64,000 nucleotides of DNA from Arthrobacter sp. 135MFCol5.1 (GTDB lineage Bacteria; Actinomycetota; Actinomycetes; Actinomycetales; Micrococcaceae), in assembly GCF_000374865.1 (NCBI RefSeq), contig NZ_KB895452.1, positions 620,001-684,000 on the forward strand, written 5' to 3'. A program made the translations under genes and the position numbers. The notes beneath the pieces were generated by a model that saw only the letters and a program-made list of their open reading frames with translations, searched no databases and was not told where the DNA came from. How positions within the stretch are numbered: the stretch's first letter is position 1; each line of letters opens with the position of its first letter. Shown piece after piece: positions 8,359 to 16,111 of this stretch.

Positions 8359-10035
8359 TCAGAGCCCCAGCCGCGCCACCGCTTCCTCCCGCATCTGGAC
8401 TTTGCGGATCTTCCCGGAAACCGTCATGGGGAAGTTCTCCCGGACCTCCACGTAGCGGGGAATCTTGAAGTGCGCCAGCCGGCCGCGGCAGAACTCAGCC
8501 ACTGCCGCCGCGTCCAGTGGCTCCGCTCCGGGTTTGAGGATGATGCAGGCCATCAGTTCCTCGCCATATTTCGGATCCGGGACCCCGATGACCTGGACGT
8601 CCTGGATGGACGGGTGGGAATACAGGAACTCCTCAATCTCGCGCGGGTAGATATTCTCGCCCCCGCGGATCACCATGTCCTTGATCCGGCCTTCCACCAC
8701 CACATAGCCGTCGTCGTCCATGCGGGCCAGGTCGCCGGTGTGCATCCAACCTTCCGCGTCGATGGCCTCGGCGGTCTTGTCCGGCTGGTTCCAGTATCCA
8801 GCCATGACGGCGTAACCGCGGGTGCAGAGTTCTCCGATCTGCCCGCGTTCAAGGTCTTCACCGGTGGCAGGATCCACGATCTTGCTTTCAAGTTGCGGCA
8901 TGGTGCGGCCCACGGTCTCGGTGCGCTGGTGCAGCGTGTCGCCCTTGCGCGTCATGGTGGACACCGGGGACGTTTCGGTCATGCCGTAGCAGATGGCCAC
9001 ATCCACCATGTTCATCTCGGAAATCACCCGGTTCATCACCTCGATGGGGCACAGCGAGCCGGCCATCACCCCGGTCCGGAGCGTCGAAAGGTCATAGGAG
9101 CCGAAGTCCGGGAGTGCCAGCTCGGCGATGAACATGGTGGGCACCCCGTACAGCGACGTGCCGGCAAAGTCCTGCACGGCCTCGAGTGCGGCGGCAGGCG
9201 AGAAACCGCGCCCGGGGATGATGGTGGCGGCCCCGTGGCTGAGCGCGTTCAGGTTGCCGATCACCATGCCGAAGCAGTGATAGAACGGCACGGGGATGAC
9301 CACCCGGTCGTGCTCGGTGTACCCCAGCAACTCGCCGATCGCGTAGCCGTTGTTGAGGATGTTGTGGTGGGTCAGCGTGGCGCCTTTGGGGAATCCCGTG
9401 GTACCGGAGGTGTATTGCAGGTTGATGGGATCATGCGGGCTGAGCTCAGCCATCCGGGCCTTCAGGGCAGCGTGCCCGACGTCGTCCGCCCGCTTGAGCA
9501 GTTCAGCGTACGTGAGTTCCGCGCCGCCTTGGGGGCTGCCGGCCGACAGCCCGTCCAGGCCATGGTCCGGCAGGAAGACGAGTTCCTTCAGGTCCGGGCA
9601 CGCGGCCAGGGCCTGGCGGGCCATGCCGACATAGTCGCTGTTGCTGTCCGATGGCGCCGTGACCAGCATGCGCATGCCGTTTTGCTTGACGACGAATTCG
9701 AGTTCGTGGCTGCGGTAGGCGGGGTTGACGTTGACCAGGATCACGCCGGCTTTGGCGGTGGCGTACTGCAGGAGCGTCCATTCGGCGCAGTTGGGGCTCC
9801 AGATGCCCACCCGCTCCCCCTTGGCGACACCCAGGGCGAGGAGCGCACGCGCCAGTCGGTCGACGTCGTCGTTCATCTTGGTGTAGCTCCAGCGCCGGGC
9901 ATCGGCGCCGGGCACGGGCGCGGCCTCGATCAGCGCGTCATGCAGCGGAAAGTGCGCGGCGACGCGCTCGAAATTCGCGCCAATGGTTTCTTCCAGGAGC
10001 GGGACGTCAGTGTCCCCGGCTGTATATGCACGCAT
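8359..10035 (-). CDS. Acyl-CoA synthetase (AMP-forming, FadD-type)
   Basis: This 558-residue adenylate-forming enzyme shows all the signatures: YTSGTTGFPKGATL (phosphate loop), YGMTETSPV (adenine-binding), MHTGDLARMDDDGY, GRIKDMVIRGGENIYPREIEE (hinge and acceptor region) and a C-terminal PMTVSGKIRK with the catalytic lysine. It activates a carboxylic acid, probably a medium or long fatty acid, to its CoA thioester; the exact chain length cannot be read from sequence. The N-terminus resembles the fatty-acyl-CoA synthase subgroup often annotated with AMP-binding domain protein. The gene abuts the lipoprotein gene tail to tail with no gap. Its neighbour on the left side of the operon is a small divergent monooxygenase. 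Confidence 0.92.
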   Translation of the reverse strand: MRAYTAGDTDVPLLEETIGANFERVAAHFPLHDALIEAAPVPGADARRWSYTKMNDDVDRLARALLALGVAKGERVGIWSPNCAEWTLLQYATAKAGVILVNVNPAYRSHELEFVVKQNGMRMLVTAPSDSNSDYVGMARQALAACPDLKELVFLPDHGLDGLSAGSPQGGAELTYAELLKRADDVGHAALKARMAELSPHDPINLQYTSGTTGFPKGATLTHHNILNNGYAIGELLGYTEHDRVVIPVPFYHCFGMVIGNLNALSHGAATIIPGRGFSPAAALEAVQDFAGTSLYGVPTMFIAELALPDFGSYDLSTLRTGVMAGSLCPIEVMNRVISEMNMVDVAICYGMTETSPVSTMTRKGDTLHQRTETVGRTMPQLESKIVDPATGEDLERGQIGELCTRGYAVMAGYWNQPDKTAEAIDAEGWMHTGDLARMDDDGYVVVEGRIKDMVIRGGENIYPREIEEFLYSHPSIQDVQVIGVPDPKYGEELMACIILKPGAEPLDAAAVAEFCRGRLAHFKIPRYVEVRENFPMTVSGKIRKVQMREEAVARLGL

Positions 10036-10137
10036 GGTGGAACGCTACCAACAGGATCCCGGCGGGAGAAGGAAGGCGGGGCCGGACTCGGCCGCAACGC
10101 ACGAGACGGACCGGCGGCGCCCGGTATTGTGAAAACC

Positions 10138-10416
10138 ATGAGTGCACCCATTGACCTGATAGCAACGTTCATTCCCAACGACGGCGAGTTCTTCCGCGTC
10201 AAACTTGCCCTGGAAATCGCAATTGATGAGGTGGTGAATGAACCGGGCTGCATCCGTTACGAGCTGACCGAAGCCACGGAGGAGAAGCTGGTGCTGACCG
10301 AGCAGTGGGCGTCCCAGGAAGAGCTGGACAAGCACTCCAAGGGCACCGCGGTGCAGGACCTGAACGAATCGCTGAGCGCACTGCTGGCCGAACCGGTCAA
10401 GGTGGAACGCGTCTAG
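10138..10416 (+). CDS. Antibiotic biosynthesis monooxygenase (ABM)-fold small protein
   Basis: The 92-residue protein has the dimeric ferredoxin-like ABM pattern: IDLIATFIPNDGEF, a helix (VKLALEIAIDEVVNE), PGCIRYELTEA, LVLTEQWASQEELDKHSKG. The paired E-x-W and H residues resemble putative quinol monooxygenases such as YgiN. Function may be quinone or small aromatic oxidation without a cofactor; the family is broad. It starts at ATG 10138, 102 bases from the divergent acyl-CoA synthetase start, and ends just before a very strong hairpin. The ribosome-binding site is weak. Confidence 0.75.
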   Translation: MSAPIDLIATFIPNDGEFFRVKLALEIAIDEVVNEPGCIRYELTEATEEKLVLTEQWASQEELDKHSKGTAVQDLNESLSALLAEPVKVERV

Positions 10417-10422
10417 GGACGT

Positions 10423-10472
10423 ATTAACGCACACTGCGGGACCCCGGACGGGGTCCCGCAGTGTGCGTTAAT
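10423..10472. terminator. Perfect 23-bp-arm hairpin, bidirectional terminator
   Basis: Arms at 10423-10445 and 10450-10472 are fully complementary over 23 bases, with loop GGAC. It lies between the convergent ABM gene (ends 10416) and the thioredoxin gene (ends 10479). There is no long T-tract on either strand beyond TTAAT, typical of actinobacterial terminators. Serving both genes is the simplest reading. Confidence 0.85.
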
Positions 10473-10478
10473 GAGGGT

Positions 10479-10916
10479 CTAGAAGTCGGGAATCTGGGTG
10501 CCGTCCTGTGGACCGCCCTGGGTGCCGGCGGGCTTCCCGGCCGCGGCAGCGGCTTCTTCCCGCTGGCGGGCCACATGCGCGTGGACCTCCTCCATGTCCA
10601 AGGCCTTAACCGCGTCCACCACCTGCTCCAGCTGCTGGGCGTTCAGGGCGCCGGGCTGCGAGAACACCAGCACCTTTTCACGGAAGGCCATCAGCGTGGG
10701 GATGGAGGTGATGCCTGCCTCCGCCGCCAGCTGCTGCTCTGCTTCGGTGTCCACCTTGGTGAACACGACGTCAGGGTGCTTCTCGGAAACGGCGGCGTAG
10801 GTGGGGCCGAACTGCTTGCAGGGGCCGCACCATTCTGCCCAGAAATCCACCAGGACAATGTCGTTGCCTTCGATCGTGGATGCGAACTGTTCACCTGTGA
10901 TGTCAAGGGTAGCCAT
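10479..10916 (-). CDS. trxA: Thioredoxin with extended C-terminal tail
   Basis: The 145-residue protein has the classic thioredoxin fold and active site FWAEWCGPCKQF (about 25-36) and the cis-proline at SIPTLMAF. Thioredoxins are about 105-110 residues; here about 35 extra residues form a charged and then Gly/Pro/Gln-rich tail (HAHVARQREEAAAAAGK onward), likely disordered. It would reduce cytosolic disulfides with thioredoxin reductase, encoded elsewhere. It shares the terminator hairpin with the convergent ABM gene. The next upstream gene on the same strand is a thioesterase 93 bases away, so separate promoters are likely. Confidence 0.93.
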   Translation of the reverse strand: MATLDITGEQFASTIEGNDIVLVDFWAEWCGPCKQFGPTYAAVSEKHPDVVFTKVDTEAEQQLAAEAGITSIPTLMAFREKVLVFSQPGALNAQQLEQVVDAVKALDMEEVHAHVARQREEAAAAAGKPAGTQGGPQDGTQIPDF

Positions 10917-11009
10917 GCGACTACGCTACGCGCCCGGGGCTGTCCGTGTCGCGGGTGTTCGCTCCCCGCGTCATCGGGAATACCCGGCGTACGACGACGA
11001 CACAACGGT

Positions 11010-11564
11010 TCAGCGGTAGGCATCCCACAGGTGCGGGGCGGGGGTGCGGCTGCCGGGGAGGGCGCTGGTAGCGCGCCATTCGTGGATCCATTCGGGCAGC
11101 ACCAGGTCCGCCGGCGGGGCACCAAACTCCGCGATGATGTCTTCCTGGCTGACCGGGCCTCCTTTGGTGACCAGCCGGGTGGCGATGTAGGCACGTGCGT
11201 AAATCTCGCCGTCGGCCACCATGCGCTGCTCGAAGAAGATCGCCTTGGTGTCCAGCCCGATGACGCGGGTCTCGATGGTGTAGTCCTGCCACAGCTGCAG
11301 CGACTTGCGGAAGGCGATGGTTTCCGCGGAAACCACCGGGCTCCAGCCACGGCGGCGCATCCGCTTCCAGACGCCGCTGCGCACCATGAGGTCGAACCGG
11401 CCGAGGTCCATGAGGGAGAGGTACATGCCGTTGTTCACGTGCATGGCGATGTCGATGTCCGTGGGCAGGACCCGAAGTGGCAGCGACGAGGACTCCCACA
11501 CGGAGACGGGCGCGCGCCGGGCGGAACGGAACAGCAGGAGGATGGTTCTCAGGAGCAGGTGCAT
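11010..11564 (-). CDS. Hot-dog fold acyl-CoA thioesterase (4HBT/Them6-like)
   Basis: The 184-residue protein contains the hot-dog signature RVLPTDIDIAMHVNNGMYLSL in its first 50 residues, with the Asp/His/Asn active-site cluster DIAMHVNNG, then SAETIAFRKSLQLWQDYTIETRV and a beta strand AIFFEQRMV. This matches the acyl-CoA thioesterase subgroup related to Them6. The substrate is unknown; hydrolysis of a fatty acyl-CoA is likely. The N-terminal 12 residues (MHLLLRTILLLFRSAR) are hydrophobic and could associate with the membrane. It is divergent from the potassium channel gene, with 72 bases between starts. Confidence 0.8.
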   Translation of the reverse strand: MHLLLRTILLLFRSARRAPVSVWESSSLPLRVLPTDIDIAMHVNNGMYLSLMDLGRFDLMVRSGVWKRMRRRGWSPVVSAETIAFRKSLQLWQDYTIETRVIGLDTKAIFFEQRMVADGEIYARAYIATRLVTKGGPVSQEDIIAEFGAPPADLVLPEWIHEWRATSALPGSRTPAPHLWDAYR

Positions 11565-11636
11565 GCCCCAATGCTACCCGCGGGTAACATGCTGGGCACC
11601 TGCTGTTGGCTGGGGCATCACCGTAGGATTTCCTGC

Positions 11637-12371
11637 ATGACGCAGCAACGCTACCGCGATCTGGCGGAGTGGCCCCTGATGGCAACGGCACTGGTGTTCC
11701 TGGCAGCCTACGCGTGGCAGGTCATCGGCCGGCTTGAGGGCAGCGGCGCGGACTGGCTGGAAATGGTCATGTGGGTGACGTGGTGCGTGTTCGTGCTGGA
11801 CTACGCGGCGAACCTGTGGCTGGCGGAGAACCGCCGGCAGTGGTTCATCCGCAACCTCCACGAGCTGGTCATCGTGGCGCTGCCGTTCTTCCGGCCGCTG
11901 CGCCTGCTGCGGCTGGTGACCCTGTTGTCAGTCCTGCACCGGACAGTGGGCGAAACGCTGCGCGGCCGGGTGGTTACCTATGTGGCCGGCTCCGCCGCCC
12001 TGCTGGTCTTCGTGGGCGCGCTGGCAGTCCTGGACGTGGAACAGTGGGCGCCGGACGCCAAGATCCTCACGTTCGGCGACGCCCTGTGGTGGGCCACGTC
12101 CACCATCACCACGGTTGGCTACGGGGACATGTATCCGGTCACGCCCATTGGCCGGCTGGTGGCGACCGCGCTGATGATGAGCGGGATTGCCGTGCTGGGC
12201 GTGGTAACGGCCTCCATCGCATCGTGGCTGGTCCAGCGGGTGGAGGACACAGCGGAATCGGTTGCCGAAGCCGTTGAAGAACCCATGCGGGTGGAAGTGG
12301 CGGAACTGGTGGCTGAGATCGCCCTGCTGCGCCGGGAAATCGCGGAACTGCGGGACCGCCGGGCGCCGTAG
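11637..12371 (+). CDS. Voltage-gated-type potassium channel (Kv/ion transporter family)
   Basis: The 244-residue protein has six predicted membrane segments, an Arg-rich S4-like stretch (FFRPLRLLRLVTLLSVLHR), a pore helix (FGDALWWATSTITT) and the K+ selectivity filter TVGYGD (159-164). A C-terminal coiled coil of about 40 residues (VEVAELVAEIALLRREIAELRDRR) probably supports tetramer assembly. S4 has fewer evenly spaced arginines than eukaryotic Kv channels, so gating by voltage is uncertain. ATG 11637 has AGGA about eight bases upstream. Confidence 0.9.
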   Translation: MTQQRYRDLAEWPLMATALVFLAAYAWQVIGRLEGSGADWLEMVMWVTWCVFVLDYAANLWLAENRRQWFIRNLHELVIVALPFFRPLRLLRLVTLLSVLHRTVGETLRGRVVTYVAGSAALLVFVGALAVLDVEQWAPDAKILTFGDALWWATSTITTVGYGDMYPVTPIGRLVATALMMSGIAVLGVVTASIASWLVQRVEDTAESVAEAVEEPMRVEVAELVAEIALLRREIAELRDRRAP

Positions 12372-12711
12372 CAGCAAGTACCGCACGCTCCCGGCCTGAG
12401 TAGGGGCGCTGCCGGGGACGAGTACCGGTGCCGAAAACTCGGGTAATTCCTACTGGTGCCCGCTCGGTGGCCGGATTCCTAGACTCGGGATTCCTAGGAC
12501 CACCACGCACCGGCAGGTGCACCGGGTTGCTTCCGGACGTTCCTGCCATCACGCGGAGCTCCGCATTTTCTGGGTATGCGGATGCCTCCATCTTGCGCCG
12601 CACGCGGCCTCGGCACCCGCCGGGGCCGGCGGTGCAACGGCATCGCGATCCGTCCTTGACCGTGGGCATGCACCGCATGTCCTGGCGGGACCGAACCCAG
12701 ATGGGCCCCCC
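12372..12711. other. Long leader region upstream of LysM gene with three CTCGG-ATTCCTA repeats
   Basis: About 340 bases without a convincing gene separate the K+ channel and the LysM protein. Three related units, each CTCGG followed after 2-8 bases by ATTCCTA, lie at 12438-12452, 12463-12481 and 12484-12496; the last two share GGATTCCTAG. These may be operators or part of a structured 5' leader. I looked for a c-di-AMP riboswitch, common before actinobacterial wall-remodelling genes, and did not find its conserved blocks convincingly. The rest of the region shows nothing I can name. Confidence 0.4.
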
Positions 12712-13737
12712 ATGAACCAGCCTCTCCCCCCTTCCGACGGCACCAGCAGAAGCTTTGTCACCGACGAACCCCGGACGGACCTCACCACCGGACGTCCGGT
12801 CATCAGCAACAAGTTATGGGCCGGCATGGCCACGGCGGCCGTTGTGGCCGCGATGGGCATCGGCGCCATGGCTGCGCCGCCTGCGTCCCTCAGCGGAGGC
12901 ACACCTGCGGCGGCGGTCCAGGTGGCGGCGGCCGCCGTTCCGTCGCCGGCTCCCGACGTTGACTCCGGCGAGGCAGCAGACTCCTCCGGAGAAAACGCAC
13001 CCGATACTCCGGCCGCTGCGGCCGCGCCTGTGGCCGCGCCAGCTGCGGACGCAGCCCCGGCACCGGCAGCAGCCCCCGAACCGGCTCCAGCACCCGCTCC
13101 CGCACCGGCTCCAGCTCCGGCTCCAGCTCCCGAACCGGCGGGTGACCCCAACGTCTACACCGTGGTCTCTGGCGACACGGTGGGCGGGATTGCTGCCAGC
13201 CACGGAGTGGACATGAACGCCATGCTCGCCGCCAACGGCCTGGGCGCATACAGCATCATCTACCCGGGCCAAACACTGCTGCTGACCGGCCCCGCCATAG
13301 CGGTGGCCGCCCCGGCTCCGGCTCCAGCCGCCGCGCCCGCCCCGGCAGCAGCCCCGGCCCCCGCCCCCGCGGCGGCTCCCGCACCTGCGCCGGCACCGGC
13401 AGCACCCGCCGTACGCACCATCTACGTGGCAGGATCGGGCGGCCAGTCAATGGTGGACGCATGCATCGGCCCCATCCACTTCACCCCGAACGACGGGTAC
13501 TCGCTGTTCATCACAGAGCACGACTTCTGCGGCGGCTGGGCGCGGTTCTCCGGAATAGGGGTGGGTGAGACCGTCAGCATCCCCGGCTACGGCACCTACA
13601 CCGTGACCGGCCGCGGCACCGTCCCCAACCCCGGAACCACCAACGACGTGATTGCTGTCTTCGGCGGGTTCCCGCGGGCCATCCTGCAAACCTGCATCCC
13701 GGGCACCAGCACGATGCTCCTGATCGCGTTGAACTGA
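12712..13737 (+). CDS. LysM cell-wall protein with Ala/Pro linkers and sortase-like C-terminal domain
   Basis: The 341-residue protein has a cytoplasmic start, one membrane helix or signal segment (about 36-60, WAGMATAAVVAAMGIGAMAAPPA), then a long Pro-Ala linker, a single LysM domain (about 149-194, VYTVVSGDTVGGIAASHGV) for peptidoglycan binding, a second Pro-Ala linker, and a C-terminal domain from about 237. That domain has ITEHDFCGGWARF with H270, VSIPGYGTYTVTGRG and LQTCIPGTSTMLLIAL with C328, which resembles the His and TLxTC positions of sortases. The usual sortase Arg after the Cys strand is not evident (T/S instead), so activity is doubtful. The ribosome-binding site is weak. Confidence 0.8.
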   Translation: MNQPLPPSDGTSRSFVTDEPRTDLTTGRPVISNKLWAGMATAAVVAAMGIGAMAAPPASLSGGTPAAAVQVAAAAVPSPAPDVDSGEAADSSGENAPDTPAAAAAPVAAPAADAAPAPAAAPEPAPAPAPAPAPAPAPAPEPAGDPNVYTVVSGDTVGGIAASHGVDMNAMLAANGLGAYSIIYPGQTLLLTGPAIAVAAPAPAPAAAPAPAAAPAPAPAAAPAPAPAPAAPAVRTIYVAGSGGQSMVDACIGPIHFTPNDGYSLFITEHDFCGGWARFSGIGVGETVSIPGYGTYTVTGRGTVPNPGTTNDVIAVFGGFPRAILQTCIPGTSTMLLIALN

Positions 13738-13776
13738 CTGCACGTAAACCACGGCGCTGAACCGGGATTTCAGAAG

Positions 13777-13821
13777 CTTGTCCGCGGGTCCGAACCTTAA
13801 CCGGCAGGATCCGCGGACAAG
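13777..13821. terminator. Hairpin downstream of LysM gene
   Basis: Arms at 13777-13791 and 13807-13821 pair over 15 positions with one G-T wobble (CTTGTCCGCGGGTCC with its partner) around a 15-base loop. It begins 39 bases after the LysM stop codon, so it is a likely terminator for that gene. The stretch from here to 13940 shows no other feature. Confidence 0.55.
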
Positions 13822-13940
13822 GCCATGGCGCTTCGCCGGAGGGTGAGTTCGGCGTCCTTCATTGGCGGCCCGGCCGTTGCGTGGTGTCGACGACGGTCCG
13901 GCGCCGCTTCCGGGCGTCCTCCGGACCTGCCCGGAGACAC

Positions 13941-13978
13941 GAAAAAGCCTCCGGAACCTGAAGGTTCCGGAGGCTTTT
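13941..13978 (-). terminator. Intrinsic terminator of tRNA-Tyr
   Basis: A 16-bp stem (13943-13958 with 13963-13978, loop TGAA on the plus strand) is followed on the minus strand by a T-run (GGCTTTTTC). It begins eight bases past the 3' end of the tRNA and is a textbook rho-independent terminator for it. Confidence 0.85.
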
Positions 13979-13985
13979 CCAAGGG

Positions 13986-14067
13986 TGGCAGATGAGGGAT
14001 TCGAACCCCCGTAGGCGTTGCCAGCTGATTTACAGTCAGCCCCCTTTGGCCGCTCGGGTAATCTGCC
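13986..14067 (-). tRNA. tRNA-Tyr (anticodon GTA)
   Basis: On the minus strand the sequence folds as a class II tRNA with a long variable arm. The acceptor stem GGCAGAT pairs with ATCTGCC, the anticodon loop is CTGTAAATC (anticodon GTA), and the T-arm includes GGGTTCGAATCCC. The long variable arm (between GCTGG and the T stem) fits bacterial tRNA-Tyr. The discriminator is A and the CCA end is not encoded (ACCC follows). Confidence 0.95.
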
Positions 14068-14237
14068 GAACTTCAAAAGAAGTACCCGCCGATGCAGTGT
14101 TCGGAGCGTCCGTTTCCGGTCCGTTCCGCTTCCAGTAACCGCGGGCAAGACAACTTTACAGAACTTCCGGCGAAGAATCGAATCGGGCCCTGCAGCACCC
14201 ATAATCCCCTGGAATGACGGGAAAAGACGCCCCCCGG

Positions 14238-14492
14238 TCAGGCTTCACCCAGGATGCGCCCTGCGAGCTTGGCTTCGAAACTGAGCGCCTGCTCTGCGGT
14301 GATCTGGTTCAACTGCACCGCCCGCTGGAGGTCGGCCCGCACGCCGTCCATCCGCGAGGACGCGTCCGCCACCGGGCTCAAAACGATCGAGGCCGCCACC
14401 GCCGCAGCGGCCACCGAGGTTGCTGCCGTTGCCACCGCCCCGGCTGCTGCTGAGGTGGTCCGGGTGACGTAACGGGCGGCTTTGCGGTGCAT
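14238..14492 (-). CDS. Small Ala-rich protein of unknown function
   Basis: I do not recognise this 84-residue protein. It has a basic N-terminus (MHRKAARYVTR), one Ala/Val-rich hydrophobic stretch (AAAGAVATAATSVAAAAVAASIVL, in pieces, about 15-38), then an amphipathic helical region (RMDGVRADLQRAVQLNQITAEQALSFEAKLAGRI). It could be a single-span membrane or exported protein. The start at 14492 is favoured because GAAGGGAA lies just upstream. It stands alone between the tRNA and YajQ genes. Composition alone makes a chance frame possible, but the good ribosome-binding site and codon use support it. Confidence 0.6.
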   Translation of the reverse strand: MHRKAARYVTRTTSAAAGAVATAATSVAAAAVAASIVLSPVADASSRMDGVRADLQRAVQLNQITAEQALSFEAKLAGRILGEA

Positions 14493-14677
14493 GGTGTTCC
14501 CTTCGAGCATTTACAACTGCTCCAACTCTCGCCAGGGCGCCTTCGTTCCCGCGGTGCGTCCGCTGAGAGGGAACTGTGAATTCATCACCACCCCCGGGTG
14601 GGGCATCCGTATTAGGCTTGATGCCAGTGATCCCGGCCCTGTTACGCGCAGGGCTCCCATCAGGCAAAAGGAGAGTC

Positions 14678-15169
14678 ATGGCAGGCGAGTCAACGTTCGA
14701 CGTCGTAAGCAAAGTGGACAAGCAGGAAGTGGCCAACGCCCTCAACCAGGCCCAGAAGGAACTCACGCAGCGCTACGACTTCAAGGGCGTCGGCGCGGAG
14801 GTGGACTTCAGCGGCGAGAAGATCCTCATGAAGGCCAATTCGGAGGAGCGCGTGCTGGCCGTCCTGGACGTGCTGCAGTCCAAGCTGATCCGCCGGGGCA
14901 TCTCACTGAAGTCGCTGGACACCGGCGAGCCCTACGCCTCCGGCAAGGAATTCCGCCTGGAAGCCTCCATCAAGGAGGGCATCGCCCAGGACCTGGCCAA
15001 GAAGATCAACAAGCTGATCCGCGACGAAGCCCCCAAGTCGGTCAAGTCGCAAATCCAGGGCGATGAGCTGCGCGTCTCCTCCAAGTCCCGTGACGATCTC
15101 CAGGCCACCATGGCACTCCTGAAGGACTTCGAGGAAGCCGATCTGCAGTTCGTGAACTTCCGCAGCTAG
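14678..15169 (+). CDS. yajQ: YajQ-family nucleotide-binding protein
   Basis: The 163-residue protein is a full-length YajQ: it begins STFDVVSKVDKQEVANALNQA, continues RYDFKG and has the repeat ferredoxin-like ends IQGDELRVSSKSRDDLQ and LLKDFEEADLQFVNFR. In Xanthomonas a homologue binds cyclic di-GMP and affects transcription; in actinobacteria the role is untested. The start ATG 14678 follows AAAAGGAGAG. It is convergent with htpX, and the two likely share a terminator at 15188-15211. Confidence 0.93.
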   Translation: MAGESTFDVVSKVDKQEVANALNQAQKELTQRYDFKGVGAEVDFSGEKILMKANSEERVLAVLDVLQSKLIRRGISLKSLDTGEPYASGKEFRLEASIKEGIAQDLAKKINKLIRDEAPKSVKSQIQGDELRVSSKSRDDLQATMALLKDFEEADLQFVNFRS

Positions 15170-15187
15170 GCTGCCGCCGCAGGCGTT

Positions 15188-15211
15188 CCCTGCGCGCACA
15201 TGCGTGCAGGG
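15188..15211. terminator. Small hairpin between convergent yajQ and htpX
   Basis: CCCTGCGCGCA and TGCGTGCAGGG pair across 15188-15211 with one G-T pair and a tiny loop. Its location between two convergent stop codons (15169 and 15217) supports termination, though there is no T-tract. Confidence 0.5.
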
Positions 15212-15216
15212 AGCGG

Positions 15217-16083
15217 CTACAGCTGACGGCCGGCCATCCGCTCGAGCCGGGCGATCCGGTCCCGCATGGGCGGGTGGGTGGCGAACAGCTTGTTCATGGC
15301 GCCCCCACGGAACGGGTTGGCGATCATCAGGTGCGAGGCGTTGACCAGGCGCTGGTCCTGCGGCAGCGGAGCAATGCTGACGCCGCGCTCAATCTTGGCC
15401 AGGGCTGAGGCAAGCGCCAGCGGATCGCCGGTCAGCTGCGAACCGTCCTCGTCGGCGTCGTATTCCCTGGTTCGGGAGATGGCCATCTGGATCAGTGACG
15501 CCGCGAAGGGCGCCAGCAAAGCCATGGCGATCATGGCCAGCGGGTTGGCGTTCCGCCGGTCTCCCCCGCCGAAGAACAGGAGCATCTGCCCCACCGAGGT
15601 GATGACGCCGGCGACGGCGGCAGCCACCGAGGAGGTGAGGATGTCGCGGTTGTACACGTGCATGAGTTCGTGCCCCAGCACACCCCGGAGCTCGCGGGCA
15701 TCCAGGAGCTGAAGGATGCCCTCGGTGCAGCAGACGGCCGCGTTGCGCGGGTTGCGTCCGGTGGCGAACGCGTTGGGGTTCATGGTGGGCGAGACGTAGA
15801 TGCGCGGCATGGGCTGGTTGGCGCGGGCCGAGAGCTCCCGGACAATCTGGTAAAGCTGCGGGGCCTGCGCTTCGGTGACCGGAAAAGCCTGCATGGACCG
15901 GATGGCCATCTTGTCGCTGTTCCAGTACCCGTAGAAGGTGGTGCCGACGCCGATCAGGGCCATGATCCAGATGGGGGCCGAGCTGCGCGTTCCCACCCCG
16001 ATCAGGCCGCCGAGACCCAGCAGCACCGCCCACAGGACGCCAAACAGGGCCGCAGTCTTCAAGCCGTTGTGATGATTGTGCAC
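15217..16083 (-). CDS. htpX: HtpX-type membrane zinc metalloprotease
   Basis: The 288-residue M48 protease has two N-terminal membrane spans (about 12-52), the zinc motif HELMH (138-142) and the third ligand region [11 protein letters not shown] downstream, plus two further hydrophobic segments between. It degrades misfolded membrane proteins and is usually heat- or envelope-stress induced. Length and order match the family (about 285-300). The N-terminal His run MHNHHNG is common in actinobacterial HtpX. It lies 28 bases downstream of the MFS gene (ends 16112) on the same strand, so the two may be co-transcribed. Confidence 0.93.
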   Translation of the reverse strand: MHNHHNGLKTAALFGVLWAVLLGLGGLIGVGTRSSAPIWIMALIGVGTTFYGYWNSDKMAIRSMQAFPVTEAQAPQLYQIVRELSARANQPMPRIYVSPTMNPNAFATGRNPRNAAVCCTEGILQLLDARELRGVLGHELMHVYNRDILTSSVAAAVAGVITSVGQMLLFFGGGDRRNANPLAMIAMALLAPFAASLIQMAISRTREYDADEDGSQLTGDPLALASALAKIERGVSIAPLPQDQRLVNASHLMIANPFRGGAMNKLFATHPPMRDRIARLERMAGRQL

Positions 16084-16111
16084 GTTTCCTCCTCACTAAG
16101 GGAACGGTCCG

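Noticed and set aside
12372..12711. Possible c-di-AMP (ydaO-type) riboswitch before the LysM gene
   Set aside because: The gene type and leader length fit, and CCGAACCC occurs near the end, but the other conserved blocks and the pseudo-symmetric helices could not be found. Covariance-model search would be decisive.
12900..13420. Pro-Ala-coding low-complexity repeats in the LysM gene as a mobile or recombination element
   Set aside because: Codon-level variation among units and the clean domain boundaries fit a flexible protein linker.
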